DNA of 64,000 bases from Chitinophagales bacterium (GCA_018401955.1 JAGYJT010000001.1:151761-215760), one strand, 5' to 3'. Positions 1 through 8,943 are shown, counted from the first letter of the stretch. Numbers and translations are program-made. The notes: generated from the sequence alone by a model not told the origin.

Positions 1-1739
1 GCTACCGATGGGTTGATGCTGATGGCCACTATGCCGCTATTGCCCGGCGTATTTTCGTGGTGCACCGAGCCAAAGGGGTTCTCAATTTCGCTGATGAAAA
101 TGATAGCGCTAGCGCCTAGTTCGCGGGCAACAAGTGCCTTGTAGCGCGGCGTTGCGTAGCGCAGTAGCTCCTTTTCATCATCGTCGCTCAAGTGGGCAGG
201 GGTGCCATTAAACACCAACACCACTTTACCTTTCACATCCAAACCATCATAAGAGTTATAATCAACGGCACTTTTATCGGCCGATTTAATGCCATAACCG
301 GCAAATACCACATCACCACTGGTCTTGCCATTCATACTAAACGACTGTGGCAACCAGTGGCTGTATAGGCCCATGTACTGACGCTTGCCACCAACCGTTG
401 CCGAATAGCTGCTGGCACCTTTATTTACCTTGGTGTTGGCCACAAACTCAAACGGGTATTTATAGTCTTTAAGATTGCCTACTGGCTGCAAACCCAAGTC
501 GCTAAACAGTTTGGAGATATACCCGGCAGCGGCCTCTATGCCCTTGCTGCCCGTCATGCGGCCTTCCAGCTCGTCGCTAGCTAGGTACTCTACCTTTTGT
601 TGCAGCTCAATTGCCTTAATGGAGGGCGTGTAACCACTACCCTTCCCTTTCAGCGGGGCTTTTTTGAGTGCCGCTAAGGCCGCAGTATGGTTCCAGTTAG
701 ACAAGAACAATTGCGATGCACCACCCGAAGTGCGGGTACTGGTCCAGGATAGCTTGCTGCCATCTGGCGAGAAAACGGGCAAGCCATCAAAGCCCTCTGT
801 ATAGGTTATTTGAACAGGCTCTTTTAGGCCAGCGGTATCTACTATGTACAGCTCAAAGTTGTGGTAGCCCAATTTGTTGCTTGCAAAAATGATATACTCT
901 TGGCTTGGGTGGTAAAAGGGTGCCCAACTCATGGCCTTAAACTCGGTAACGCGTTTCACATCGGTACCATCAATTTTCATGGTATATATGTCGGCACTGT
1001 GGCCATCGGGCGTAAAACGGCGCCAAATGATGCGCTCGCCATCCGGCGAAAAGAACGGGCCACCATCGTAGCCGCCATAGTTGGTAAGGCGCTTTACGTT
1101 TTTGCCATCGGCATCCATAATGTATATCTCGCCAAAGTACGATGGGTCCATTTCCAGCTTCTTTTTCTCCTCATCGGTCAGTTTGCGATTATAAACGTCG
1201 CGCATTGAGCAAAAAGCAATTTTTTTACCATCAGGGCTGTAGCTGCCCTCAGCATCGTAGCCAAGCGTATTGGTTAGGTTCTTTGGGTTTTTACCATCTT
1301 GGTCGGCGGCAAAAATGTCCATGGTTTCGTCATAGTCCCAGCTGTAGCGGCGTTTTTGTCCACTGTTCCTAAAGTCGAGCTCATCTTGCTGCTTTTGTTT
1401 GGCCTTAGGGTCTTGGTGCGTAGAGGCATACAATATTTTGTTGCCACCACCCCACTGAAAATAGGCACAAGTGGTTTTGCCGTCGCCGGTGCTCACCAGT
1501 TCCACATCGCCGGTTTCTAGGTCGAGGGTATATATTTGGTAAAACGGGTTCTCGTCCTCGCGCTCGCTTTGGAAAATGAGCTTGGTACCATCTTGCGAAA
1601 AGTACCCCTCGCCCGAGCGCTTGCCTTCGTATATCAGTTGGCGGGCATTGGTAATAAAGGTCTGTTCTTTAGCGGCATCGGTTTGGGCAACGGCCGGGGC
1701 AGCCAATAATGCCAGCAATAATAGGGCTATGTAACGCAT
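1..1739 (-). CDS. Secreted PD40-propeller / PA-domain / M28-type peptidase, C-terminus beyond window
   Basis: An open frame runs leftward from an ATG at 1739 to the window edge, giving about 579 residues with no stop. It begins with a signal peptide (hydrophobic LLLLALLAAP followed by AVAQ). Residues about 30-350 hold repeated PD40/TolB-like propeller blades (SPDGKKIAF, SPDGERIIW, SPDGSKLSW). A segment typical of the N-terminus of M28 aminopeptidases follows (ELEGRMTGSKG, then FSDLGLQPVG), and then a PA-type insert (DVVFAGYGI, KGKVVLVF). The zinc-binding M28 core would lie beyond the left edge, so peptidase activity is inferred from architecture. Likely a periplasmic or surface exopeptidase. 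Stand-alone gene; its 5' side faces a small divergent ORF. Confidence 0.85.
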   Translation of the reverse strand, partial: MRYIALLLLALLAAPAVAQTDAAKEQTFITNARQLIYEGKRSGEGYFSQDGTKLIFQSEREDENPFYQIYTLDLETGDVELVSTGDGKTTCAYFQWGGGNKILYASTHQDPKAKQKQQDELDFRNSGQKRRYSWDYDETMDIFAADQDGKNPKNLTNTLGYDAEGSYSPDGKKIAFCSMRDVYNRKLTDEEKKKLEMDPSYFGEIYIMDADGKNVKRLTNYGGYDGGPFFSPDGERIIWRRFTPDGHSADIYTMKIDGTDVKRVTEFKAMSWAPFYHPSQEYIIFASNKLGYHNFELYIVDTAGLKEPVQITYTEGFDGLPVFSPDGSKLSWTSTRTSGGASQLFLSNWNHTAALAALKKAPLKGKGSGYTPSIKAIELQQKVEYLASDELEGRMTGSKGIEAAAGYISKLFSDLGLQPVGNLKDYKYPFEFVANTKVNKGASSYSATVGGKRQYMGLYSHWLPQSFSMNGKTSGDVVFAGYGIKSADKSAVDYNSYDGLDVKGKVVLVFNGTPAHLSDDDEKELLRYATPRYKALVARELGASAIIFISEIENPFGSVHHENTPGNSGIVAISINPSV

Positions 1740-1977
1740 TGTAGGTTTTGATGTTTAGCCTGCAAAGTTCTCACTTGTAAGCCAAAGCACCGCATGGGTT
1801 TGTCACGATTGCGTCAAAATACTGGAAAAGGGTGAGGTGGGGATGGATGTTACTTACTTACAAAACAAACTTTACGGCATAGCTTTCCGTTATTAAACGG
1901 ATTGGCTAAATTTACGACAACAGCTTGTTATTAAAGAGGTAACTATTAAAGTACAAGAAGAGAAATATCAGTTTTTT

Positions 1978-2151
1978 ATGGAGCTGATGGCGCAATTGGA
2001 TTTTGTGGAGACTACAGAAGATTTTGAAGTACCTGAATTCCATAAATCCATTGTACGCGAGCGTTTAGCCACTTACAAAACCGAGGAGCAACATAATTGG
2101 GAGGATGTAAAAGATAAATTTGATTTGGAGCGACGGCCCAAAGAAGGATAA
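1978..2151 (+). CDS. Small orphan antitoxin-like protein, start uncertain
   Basis: From ATG 1978 this reads 57 residues, rich in Glu and Lys. The frame stays open upstream to 1897, and the codons from 1930 (IKEVTIKVQEEKYQFF) look like the usual N-terminus of short Bacteroidota antitoxin-like proteins. This suggests that the original start was at 1930, where an ATT now stands. Either a rare ATT start is used, or translation begins at 1978 on a shortened protein. These small proteins usually precede a RelE-like toxin, but the next gene is a restriction enzyme on the other strand, so the partner is missing. Family recognition is from memory of the sequence pattern and is uncertain. Confidence 0.45.
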   Translation: MELMAQLDFVETTEDFEVPEFHKSIVRERLATYKTEEQHNWEDVKDKFDLERRPKEG

Positions 2152-2174
2152 AGTTTATTGACATTTAGACTGTA

Positions 2175-3116
2175 TTAGCGTGGGCCCATAAACCTATCCC
2201 CGTTAAAATGTATCATATGGTCCGGAAAATCCATTAACCAAACTTCGGTTTCCCATGCTATATTCTTCGAATGCTTTTTAAATACAGTCATATCTGGAAA
2301 CGCTGTTACGTATATTTTTCCCACAGTACATTTATTTAAAAAAGTCTCTAGTTCCATTAATCTCTTAGGGGATACTGGTCCATGAGAAGTTACTGCTTCA
2401 ATAAGAAACAACCAACCTTTAACTTTATCATAAATAATTACATCTGGCAATTTGCTATGCTGGTTTATTGGTATACCTAAACTACTCAGCATGCCTTCAT
2501 CGACCAAAAGGTTTTTACGCGCTGTATCTCCCAGATAAAGTAACAATCCTCCTTTTGCAAACCGCGGAGCGAACTTTTCAACAATTGCTGCCTGTACTTC
2601 ATTATGTTTACCTGCTGATAGTTTAATAATCTTTCCATTAGAGAGTTTAACAGGAATTTGTTTTATAGATCTTTCTTTTAGATAAACCTCAGACAATCGT
2701 CCGACAGATGAGATGAATTTAGCTAGCTCGGCTTTCCATTTTTTTGTACCGAATGAACGCACAACGGTTAAAGCCTCATTTGTTATTGCATAGTGCGCCT
2801 TGGGGCTGTTAACGGGAAGTTCTATATTATCAGGATTCTTATCAGCAATTCTTGCTTGAACAAACTGATGTAAAACTTGCCTCCTAAAGGTCTCTCTGGT
2901 ATTAGGAGCATAATCTTTACCATAATATTCGTTCACGAATGCCATTACTCCATTAGACACTCCTAAACTTTTAATACTCGAATTAGACCAGCTATCTTTT
3001 TCTTTTAAACCACAAAGAGCCAATAAAGTAAGCGCGCTCATTTCATTACATTGAGCTTCTGGCAGCCCTAATGCCTGCAAAATAGTCTTGGCCTCTTGAG
3101 TTTTAGTCATAGTCAA
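2175..3116 (-). CDS. BsuBI/PstI-family type II restriction endonuclease
   Basis: The C-terminal half (about 155-310) matches the BsuBI/PstI endonuclease family: YLGDTARKNLLVDE around 194-207, then PDVIIYD (224-230) and LIEAVTSHGP (238-247). PD at 224-225 and E240 fit a PD-(D/E)xK active site. The N-terminal 150 residues correspond to the family's helical N-terminal domain, and 313 residues is the normal family size. Enzymes of this family cut CTGCAG. Its start overlaps the stop of the methyltransferase by 4 nt (ATGA), so the pair is translationally coupled. The two genes are visibly more AT-rich than their neighbours, consistent with horizontal transfer. Confidence 0.9.
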   Translation of the reverse strand: MTMTKTQEAKTILQALGLPEAQCNEMSALTLLALCGLKEKDSWSNSSIKSLGVSNGVMAFVNEYYGKDYAPNTRETFRRQVLHQFVQARIADKNPDNIELPVNSPKAHYAITNEALTVVRSFGTKKWKAELAKFISSVGRLSEVYLKERSIKQIPVKLSNGKIIKLSAGKHNEVQAAIVEKFAPRFAKGGLLLYLGDTARKNLLVDEGMLSSLGIPINQHSKLPDVIIYDKVKGWLFLIEAVTSHGPVSPKRLMELETFLNKCTVGKIYVTAFPDMTVFKKHSKNIAWETEVWLMDFPDHMIHFNGDRFMGPR

Positions 3117-4681
3117 GCTGTAGCTAAGTTAAAATTCAAGCAATTTGCAACAATTCTATTAATGTTGTTCATGCTTTTATCATTTGAAAGTATAATCAGC
3201 TTACCAATCTCTTGTATATCCGCCAAAGGCGGAAATTTCATTGTTCTTAATTCGGTTGCACTAACATTAACATTTCCATTAAATATCTGGAAATAATTAT
3301 CAAATAACTCACTATTCAACAATGCACAAAGTCCTATAACTTCGCATTCCTTCAAGCTAGATCCCTTTCGATAAATGTAGTTCACTTTATTCTCAACTCC
3401 TATATACTTTGAATTAAAATGAGTGCAAAAATAAGGTGCCGCAATAAGCCTGCTTTTATCATCCTTTGTACTAAATCGACGGAGAAAAACATAATCTTTA
3501 TTAGGTATCAAAATTGATTTAGTTTTACCTTCCCAAGTTATGAACTGCCCTTTTCCTTTATAATCCTTGGGCCAATCTAACTCCATTTTATTGACATTGT
3601 GAAGCCAAAACAACGGAACGAAACTAGTATCCTCCTTTTCACAATGATTTTGTATAAAATCAATTGCTCTAAAAGATACGACTGGACCAGTTGATATACT
3701 GATATTATAGTCAGCAAGAGTATTGCTCCAAGAAGTTGCAATACCTAATATTTCCTCTTCCTTATCACTAATTGGAAGGTGTAGAAGCTTTTCTTCACTC
3801 GCAAGATCAACAAGCTCACGAAAAACATAATACTTAATTACAGGATTATTTATGTCATTTAAGTTTGCACATGAAGAAACTCTGACCAATTTATTAATGT
3901 TGATTGGTTCGTTTATTCCTTTTATAATGACGGTTTCCTGAAGAACACTATCAGCTGCAAAAGTTTCCTTTCTTGACTTAAACAAATGGATTTTATCAAT
4001 TTGCACTGCATTAAGAAAGTAAGATCTAAAAGATTGAAAGTAAAGCCCTGATGCAAAGCTTCTAGGAGTAATAAATATTAGTTGTCCATGTTCTACTAAC
4101 AATCTAGAAGCAAGACCCATAAAAATTGAATAAATATTAGGTTGCCCACTTAAAAAGCTTTTAACTGCAAGCACTTTTTCATCATTCTTAGACAGCTTAA
4201 AGTATGGCGGATTGGAGATTATTATATCAAATTTTTCAGGCTCCTCTCCACTATTTATAGTAATGGAATTATCCATTACAAAATCATGAACATGAACTAA
4301 ATATCTTAACACAACACCTCTAGATATTAACCACTCTCTCAAATAAAAGAGCGATCTTTCGGTATAAGAAATCAACTCCACATCAATTTCATACACTACA
4401 AGGTCAATAAACGCTACTCTAGAATTTTGCTCAACCAAGCGCTCTATTAAGCAGCAAGTGAGAATACCGGACCCACATCCAGGGTCTAAAATTCTAAATC
4501 TATCCCCTTCGACTTCACAAAATGTGGCCATTAGCTTTGCTATAGCTAAAGGAGTAAAAAATTGTCCCTTTAACTTCTTATCATTTGCTGAAACCATTCT
4601 GGCATAGAGGCGACCTAACCTATCAGCGTATTCACTGGGCATTTCATTATTGAGCGGCGGATTATCTAAATTTATTAGCAT
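3113..4681 (-). CDS. Type II N6-adenine DNA methyltransferase, partner of the BsuBI/PstI-like nuclease
   Basis: A 522-residue class I SAM-dependent methyltransferase. FFTP (41-44) and motif I DPGCGSG (66-72) bind SAM, and the catalytic motif IV NPPY lies at 157-160, which marks N6-adenine methylation. The C-terminal region (about 300-520) is the likely target-recognition part. It is transcribed first, with the endonuclease overlapping it by 4 nt, so host DNA can be protected before cutting begins. By association with the nuclease it should methylate CTGCAG. No separate controller (C-protein) gene is visible in the 240-nt gap to the next gene. Confidence 0.9.
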   Translation of the reverse strand: MLINLDNPPLNNEMPSEYADRLGRLYARMVSANDKKLKGQFFTPLAIAKLMATFCEVEGDRFRILDPGCGSGILTCCLIERLVEQNSRVAFIDLVVYEIDVELISYTERSLFYLREWLISRGVVLRYLVHVHDFVMDNSITINSGEEPEKFDIIISNPPYFKLSKNDEKVLAVKSFLSGQPNIYSIFMGLASRLLVEHGQLIFITPRSFASGLYFQSFRSYFLNAVQIDKIHLFKSRKETFAADSVLQETVIIKGINEPININKLVRVSSCANLNDINNPVIKYYVFRELVDLASEEKLLHLPISDKEEEILGIATSWSNTLADYNISISTGPVVSFRAIDFIQNHCEKEDTSFVPLFWLHNVNKMELDWPKDYKGKGQFITWEGKTKSILIPNKDYVFLRRFSTKDDKSRLIAAPYFCTHFNSKYIGVENKVNYIYRKGSSLKECEVIGLCALLNSELFDNYFQIFNGNVNVSATELRTMKFPPLADIQEIGKLIILSNDKSMNNINRIVANCLNFNLATA

Positions 4682-4921
4682 TTGGCTATAAAGCTAATAA
4701 AAATCGTTTTAGCATTCACAACTAAACGAACAATAAAATATGAAGGTTCTGTACAGACCAATAACCACCACCCCACACCCCCACCCCACAAAAAATCCAC
4801 TATCTTTAATACCTTAAACCTTTTGCGCAAAAAAGGTTGTTGTATTGCTGTATACCTAGCGCACTTATTGGGGCGTTGGGTAATGGCAAGGGGCAAAGTT
4901 GAGTAACTAGTCTACAGTTTA

Positions 4922-6118
4922 ATGGGGCAGCGGCAAACCGATAATTACTACCAAATACTGGGCGTGGAAAGCGACGCTGAACTGGGCACCATAAAAACGG
5001 CCTATCGCAAACTTGTGCTCCAGTATCACCCGGACCGCAGCGATGCGCCCAATGCGGTTAATAAATTTACCCGCATACAGCGCGCCTACGAGGTACTAAG
5101 CCACCCCACCCACCGCGAAGCGTATGACCGCCAACTGGAGCTTAACGCCGAAGTGGCCGATAGCTATATAAACGTAAAAACCCGCTTTACCAGCCAGAAC
5201 ATAAGCATGCACGTAAGCAAGCAAAAGGTAAAGATGGGCGAGCCCTTTACCGTTATACTGCGCTGCCCAAGGCGGTTGCAAAACCTGAAGCTGCAAGGGC
5301 TTGAGAACTTTGAACTGCTTAAAAGCTTGGAGCACGAAATACCTTACAGGGGCACCATAGTTACCCAAGTGCACTATGTACTTAAGGCCATAAAAGAGGG
5401 GCACCTAACCCTGGGGCCTGCCAAGGCCACCTCCATTAATATTGAGTATGTATCGGGTGAGGTTACGCTGCATGTGGCAGGTAACCACAAAGCCAAAAGC
5501 TGGGAAGACCGTTCGTTTATCGAAAAATACTACTCGCTTATTTCAATGATACCGTTGGTGCTGTTTGTGATGCTGATAGGGTATAACATGGCCATTTATG
5601 GTGTGCGCAATTTTAATAAAAGAACTACCGAACGCACCTATCCCGTTGATTTATGGAGCAACCAACTATCCAATGGGGCTTCGCCCTACCAATCGGCACA
5701 CGACACCACAGATAGGTACACGCACAATGGCAAAATCATTATCGAAAACGAGTTTAATGAAGATATAGTGATGATTTTGATGGATACGAATGATGTAATC
5801 ATCAGAAACCATTATGTGCGGGCCAATGCCAAGTATACCATAAGCAACATTGCGGAGGGCGACTACTATTGGGCCATGATGCGGGGCCGCGGTTGGGATA
5901 AAGATAAAAAAGCCCCAATAACAGGGTACTTTGGCAATTTTAAAAATGGCACAGTTATTGGCAACTATCAAAACCGAAAAGACCCTTTGCATTTTACAGA
6001 GAAAAAAGACGACACTACCGTATTCTACACAAAGTATACACTATCATTATTTATGGGCACTACGGGCAGTGTGGTAAGCCTAAAGCCCGATACCGGGTAT
6101 TACATCTTTAAGTATTAA
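4922..6118 (+). CDS. Membrane-anchored J-domain protein with a BatD-like middle region
   Basis: Residues 9-70 form a J-domain with the HPD triad at 36-38, the signature that stimulates DnaK ATPase. Residues about 85-190 look like a beta-sandwich resembling BatD repeats (KVKMGEPFTV, then LENFELLKS and an aromatic-rich strand). One membrane segment lies at about 206-227, followed by a 170-residue C-terminal domain of unknown type. With no signal peptide and one transmembrane helix, the J-domain is probably cytoplasmic and the C-terminus periplasmic. It lacks the DnaJ zinc finger, so it is not canonical DnaJ. The 240-nt upstream gap holds a C-rich tract, a TATCTTTA box (4801-4808) and a weak hairpin, but no gene. 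Confidence 0.8.
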   Translation: MGQRQTDNYYQILGVESDAELGTIKTAYRKLVLQYHPDRSDAPNAVNKFTRIQRAYEVLSHPTHREAYDRQLELNAEVADSYINVKTRFTSQNISMHVSKQKVKMGEPFTVILRCPRRLQNLKLQGLENFELLKSLEHEIPYRGTIVTQVHYVLKAIKEGHLTLGPAKATSINIEYVSGEVTLHVAGNHKAKSWEDRSFIEKYYSLISMIPLVLFVMLIGYNMAIYGVRNFNKRTTERTYPVDLWSNQLSNGASPYQSAHDTTDRYTHNGKIIIENEFNEDIVMILMDTNDVIIRNHYVRANAKYTISNIAEGDYYWAMMRGRGWDKDKKAPITGYFGNFKNGTVIGNYQNRKDPLHFTEKKDDTTVFYTKYTLSLFMGTTGSVVSLKPDTGYYIFKY

Positions 6119-6128
6119 GAAGAATTAG

Positions 6129-6136
6129 TAAATTTG
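6129..6136 (+). promoter_or_regulatory. Bacteroidota -7 promoter element
   Basis: TAAATTTG matches the Bacteroidota consensus TAnnTTTG, 25 nt before the start codon of the M48 lipoprotein gene. No clear -33 TTG was found at the usual distance, so the call rests on the -7 box and its position. Confidence 0.4.
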
Positions 6137-6160
6137 CCGCACTAAAATAAACCGACCACT

Positions 6161-6961
6161 ATGAGCATAAGATACTTTACCTATATACTTTCGCTGGCAA
6201 TGGTATTGTTGGCAGTGGGTTGTAAAAACAAAGACGATAAGAGCTTTAATATATTTACCATTGCCGATGACAAAAACTTGGGCCTGCAGGTAAAAAACGA
6301 AATAGCTTCTGACCCGGTTAACTATCCCATTCTATCAGAAACCCAATACCCACAGGCATACGCATACTTGCGCGGGCTGCGTGATAAAATTTTGAACACC
6401 GGCACCGTGTTTTACAAAGATGAATTTGCTTGGGAGATATACATTATTGAAGATGACAATACCTTGAATGCATTTTGTGCACCGGGTGGGTATATATACG
6501 TGTATACCGGCTTGATTAAATTTTTGGAAACAGAAGATGAACTGGCCGGTGTACTAGGCCACGAAATGGCACATGCCGACTTGCGCCACAGTACCGATCA
6601 ATTGACCAAACAATATGGCTTGGGCACCTTAATAAGCATAGTGCTAGGCGATAACCAGAACCAGCTAACGGATATTGCCCAAGGCTTGGTAACGCTTGCG
6701 TTTAGCCGCTCTGACGAAACCCAGGCAGATAAATTTTCTGTAAAATACCTTTGCCCAACCGACCTGAACGCCGCTGGGGCTGCCGGTTTCTTTGAGAAAC
6801 TTAATGCCATTGGGGGTTCAAGTCCGCCAGCCTTTTTAAGCACGCACCCTAACCCAGATAACCGGGTAAATAAGATAACTGCCGAGAAAGTGGAACTAGG
6901 CTGCGTAGGCACCGCTACAAACGACGCCGCCTACGCAGCATTTATAGCCAGTTTGCCATAA
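6161..6961 (+). CDS. M48-family zinc metallopeptidase lipoprotein
   Basis: The lipoprotein signal peptide ends in LAVGC, with the acylated Cys at 21. The zinc motif HEMAH is at 134-138 and the downstream SRSDETQAD (182-190) supplies the third metal ligand (Glu). This is the layout of the M48 group that includes BepA/LoiP-type envelope quality-control proteases. At 266 residues it is a peptidase domain alone, without TPR repeats. It probably acts in the periplasm, anchored to a membrane, degrading misfolded envelope proteins. A convincing terminator lies 70 nt downstream. Confidence 0.9.
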   Translation: MSIRYFTYILSLAMVLLAVGCKNKDDKSFNIFTIADDKNLGLQVKNEIASDPVNYPILSETQYPQAYAYLRGLRDKILNTGTVFYKDEFAWEIYIIEDDNTLNAFCAPGGYIYVYTGLIKFLETEDELAGVLGHEMAHADLRHSTDQLTKQYGLGTLISIVLGDNQNQLTDIAQGLVTLAFSRSDETQADKFSVKYLCPTDLNAAGAAGFFEKLNAIGGSSPPAFLSTHPNPDNRVNKITAEKVELGCVGTATNDAAYAAFIASLP

Positions 6962-6963
6962 AA

Positions 6964-6996
6964 GTACCCAGTACCGAGTATCAAGTATCAAGACTT
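6964..6996 (+). repeat. TATCAAG heptamer repeat, left arm
   Basis: Contains GAGTATCAAGTATCAAGACTT preceded by GTACCCAGTACC. The 20 nt at 6971-6990 match the reverse complement of 7131-7150 at 19 positions, so the two arms face each other across the gap. Related copies occur at 15956, 16196, 30806 and 59298. Confidence 0.75.
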
Positions 6997-7031
6997 AATC
7001 GCAAATTTTACTGTTACGGATAAGTAATAAG

Positions 7032-7061
7032 GACTGTATCTCCCAAGGGTACGGTCTTTTT
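7032..7061 (+). terminator. Rho-independent terminator after the M48 gene
   Basis: GACTGTA pairs with TACGGTC, an inner CCC/GGG pairing extends the stem, and TTTTTGCTTT follows. It sits between the two arms of the heptamer inverted repeat. Confidence 0.65.
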
Positions 7062-7129
7062 GCTTTAATGAACCAAGCAAAGAGTAAAATGGTATATTGT
7101 AACAAATGTAGCCATACCTTCAATTTTTG

Positions 7130-7150
7130 TTGATACTTGATTCTCGGTAC
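7130..7150 (-). repeat. TATCAAG heptamer repeat, right arm
   Basis: TTGATACTTGATTCTCGGTAC is the reverse complement, with one mismatch in 20, of the left arm at 6971-6990. It lies immediately before the ATG at 7157. Confidence 0.7.
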
Positions 7151-7156
7151 TAATAT

Positions 7157-7837
7157 ATGAACTTCCTCTCCCACTACTATCTTGATAAAGAGCACCCCTC
7201 GGTGTATTACAAGCTGGGGTTGCTGTTGCCCGATTTGGTAAGGGGGTATAACCAGCACATGCGCAAAGGGGTAGCCACCTACCACCCTACCCTGCCCGAG
7301 CACCAAGCCATTACTGCCGGAATTGCCAAACATCAACTTACCGATAAGGTGTTTCATGGGCTCGCGGAATTTGCCGCATTGCAAGCCAACTTTAAGAGTG
7401 AACTGAAAAGCCTACACTTGTTAGAAGCCTTGCCCCGTGCTTGGTTTTTGGCCCATATTGGTGTAGAAATGATGATAGACCGACAGTTGCTGAAACTTTA
7501 TCCGCATTTATACGTAGAGTATTACGAAACATTGGATGCAGTATCACAGCCAGTAGTGGAAAAGTATTTTACCGAAACGGGCTGTAATCATGTATCGAGT
7601 GAATTTTTTGGTAATTTTAAAGTGTTTACGGAGCGGAGGTTTTTACAATATTACCCAAGCGACAACCATTTCACCGAGGCACTATTAGGGGCTTGGTACC
7701 GGGCAACAGGAAAAAAGGCAATGCCATCAGTACGTGAAAGTACGCAGATAGCTTTGATGAACTTTGAAAGGCATAATGCCGACCTGCTGCAAGCCATACC
7801 CGAAATAGTAACTCAACAGCTGAAAACTGCCACATGA
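7157..7837 (+). CDS. Conserved hypothetical protein, possibly AcpH-like (ACP phosphodiesterase family)
   Basis: A 226-residue soluble protein that begins MNFLSHYYLD and has LLLPDLVRGY near residue 30, a pattern like the N-terminus of acyl-carrier-protein phosphodiesterases (DUF479), where early His and Asp residues bind metal. Further conserved-looking acidic and His residues occur (MMIDRQL, HNADLL). The resemblance is only moderate and the function is not established. Its stop overlaps the start of the PorV/PorQ-family gene (ATGA), so it is the first gene of that operon and may be co-translated with it. Confidence 0.5.
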   Translation: MNFLSHYYLDKEHPSVYYKLGLLLPDLVRGYNQHMRKGVATYHPTLPEHQAITAGIAKHQLTDKVFHGLAEFAALQANFKSELKSLHLLEALPRAWFLAHIGVEMMIDRQLLKLYPHLYVEYYETLDAVSQPVVEKYFTETGCNHVSSEFFGNFKVFTERRFLQYYPSDNHFTEALLGAWYRATGKKAMPSVRESTQIALMNFERHNADLLQAIPEIVTQQLKTAT

Positions 7838-8940
7838 AAACAACCGGAATCACCATAACCGGACTGTTAGTTTGCGCACTACTGCTTATCTCGCTGGCAC
7901 CGGCCAGTGCGCAGGTACGTAAATACAGCAACGAGTTTTTATCAATAGGCGTTGGCGCCCGGGGCATGGCCATGAGCGGTGCCCAAGTAGCCAGTGTAAA
8001 CGATGTAACCGCAGGGTATTGGAACCCCGCCGGGCTGGCACAGGTAACCCACAACTTTCAAGGTAGTTTTATGCATGCCGAGTATTTTGCCGGTATAGCT
8101 AAGTACGATTATGGCGCCATCGTTATCCCTATGAAAGATAAGAAGCGCTTTTTGGGTGTGTCGCTCGTGCGTTTTGCTGTTGACGATATACCTAATACCA
8201 TCAACCTTTTTGAGCCTGACGGCACCATCAACTACGACAACATCCGCTCTTTTTCGGTGGGCGACTATGGTACCTTTATCAGCTATGCGCAAAGTATACC
8301 TAAACTTAAAAACTTGCGGGTAGGCGGCAACGCCAAAATAATCCATCGCAAAGCAGGCGATTTTGCCACTGCTTGGGGCTTTGGCCTTGACGTTGGTGCC
8401 CAGTTTGATATCAAGAAGTTGAAGCTGGGCTTTATGGCCCGCGATGTTACCAGCACCTTTAATGCATGGTCGTTTAATTTTACTGACGATGAAAAAGAAG
8501 TATTGGTAGCCACAGGCAACACCCTACCCTCCAGCTCGCTAGAAGTAACAGTGCCTAAGTTTATTTTTGGTGCTGCTTACGATATCAGTATCAAAGACAA
8601 GTTTCATATACTACCTGAGCTCAACTTTGAAATGACTACTGATGGAAAACGTAACGTACCCATCCGCACCAACAGCGTAAGCATCGACCCTCGTTTCGGA
8701 CTGGAAATGAACTATGTAAATATCATCTTTGTTCGTTTTGGGGTAGGCAATATACAGCGCGTAACCGATGACATTGATGGTAGCCCAATTGTAACCTGGC
8801 AGCCCAATATTGGCGTGGGTTTGCGCATAAAAGGCATAACCATTGACTATGCGTTTACAGATATTGGCAACCAAAGCGACGCACTATACTCGCACGTATT
8901 TTCAATAAACGTAGGCATTAACAAAAGGCAACAAAATTAA
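7834..8940 (+). CDS. PorV/PorQ-family outer-membrane beta-barrel protein
   Basis: The signal peptide ends around SAQ (27). The mature start carries the family signature: GVGARGMAMSGAQVASVNDV, then AGYWNPAGL. The rest alternates in the manner of beta strands to the end, as expected of a barrel related to FadL. PorV shuttles T9SS cargo to the PorU sortase at the cell surface; PorQ and other paralogues have the same fold, so I do not assign a specific name. It overlaps the previous gene by 4 nt and lies 3 nt before the PorU-like peptidase, which supports a T9SS role. Confidence 0.8.
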   Translation: MKTTGITITGLLVCALLLISLAPASAQVRKYSNEFLSIGVGARGMAMSGAQVASVNDVTAGYWNPAGLAQVTHNFQGSFMHAEYFAGIAKYDYGAIVIPMKDKKRFLGVSLVRFAVDDIPNTINLFEPDGTINYDNIRSFSVGDYGTFISYAQSIPKLKNLRVGGNAKIIHRKAGDFATAWGFGLDVGAQFDIKKLKLGFMARDVTSTFNAWSFNFTDDEKEVLVATGNTLPSSSLEVTVPKFIFGAAYDISIKDKFHILPELNFEMTTDGKRNVPIRTNSVSIDPRFGLEMNYVNIIFVRFGVGNIQRVTDDIDGSPIVTWQPNIGVGLRIKGITIDYAFTDIGNQSDALYSHVFSINVGINKRQQN

Positions 8941-8943
8941 GGT

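Noticed and set aside
861..1520. Several plus-strand open frames
   Set aside because: They lie on the opposite strand of the continuous peptidase reading frame 1-1739, which has a signal peptide and clear propeller and PA motifs.
4682..4906. A 74-residue plus frame and a 73-residue minus frame before the J-domain gene
   Set aside because: They cover a low-complexity C-rich stretch, overlap each other, and show no protein-like features.
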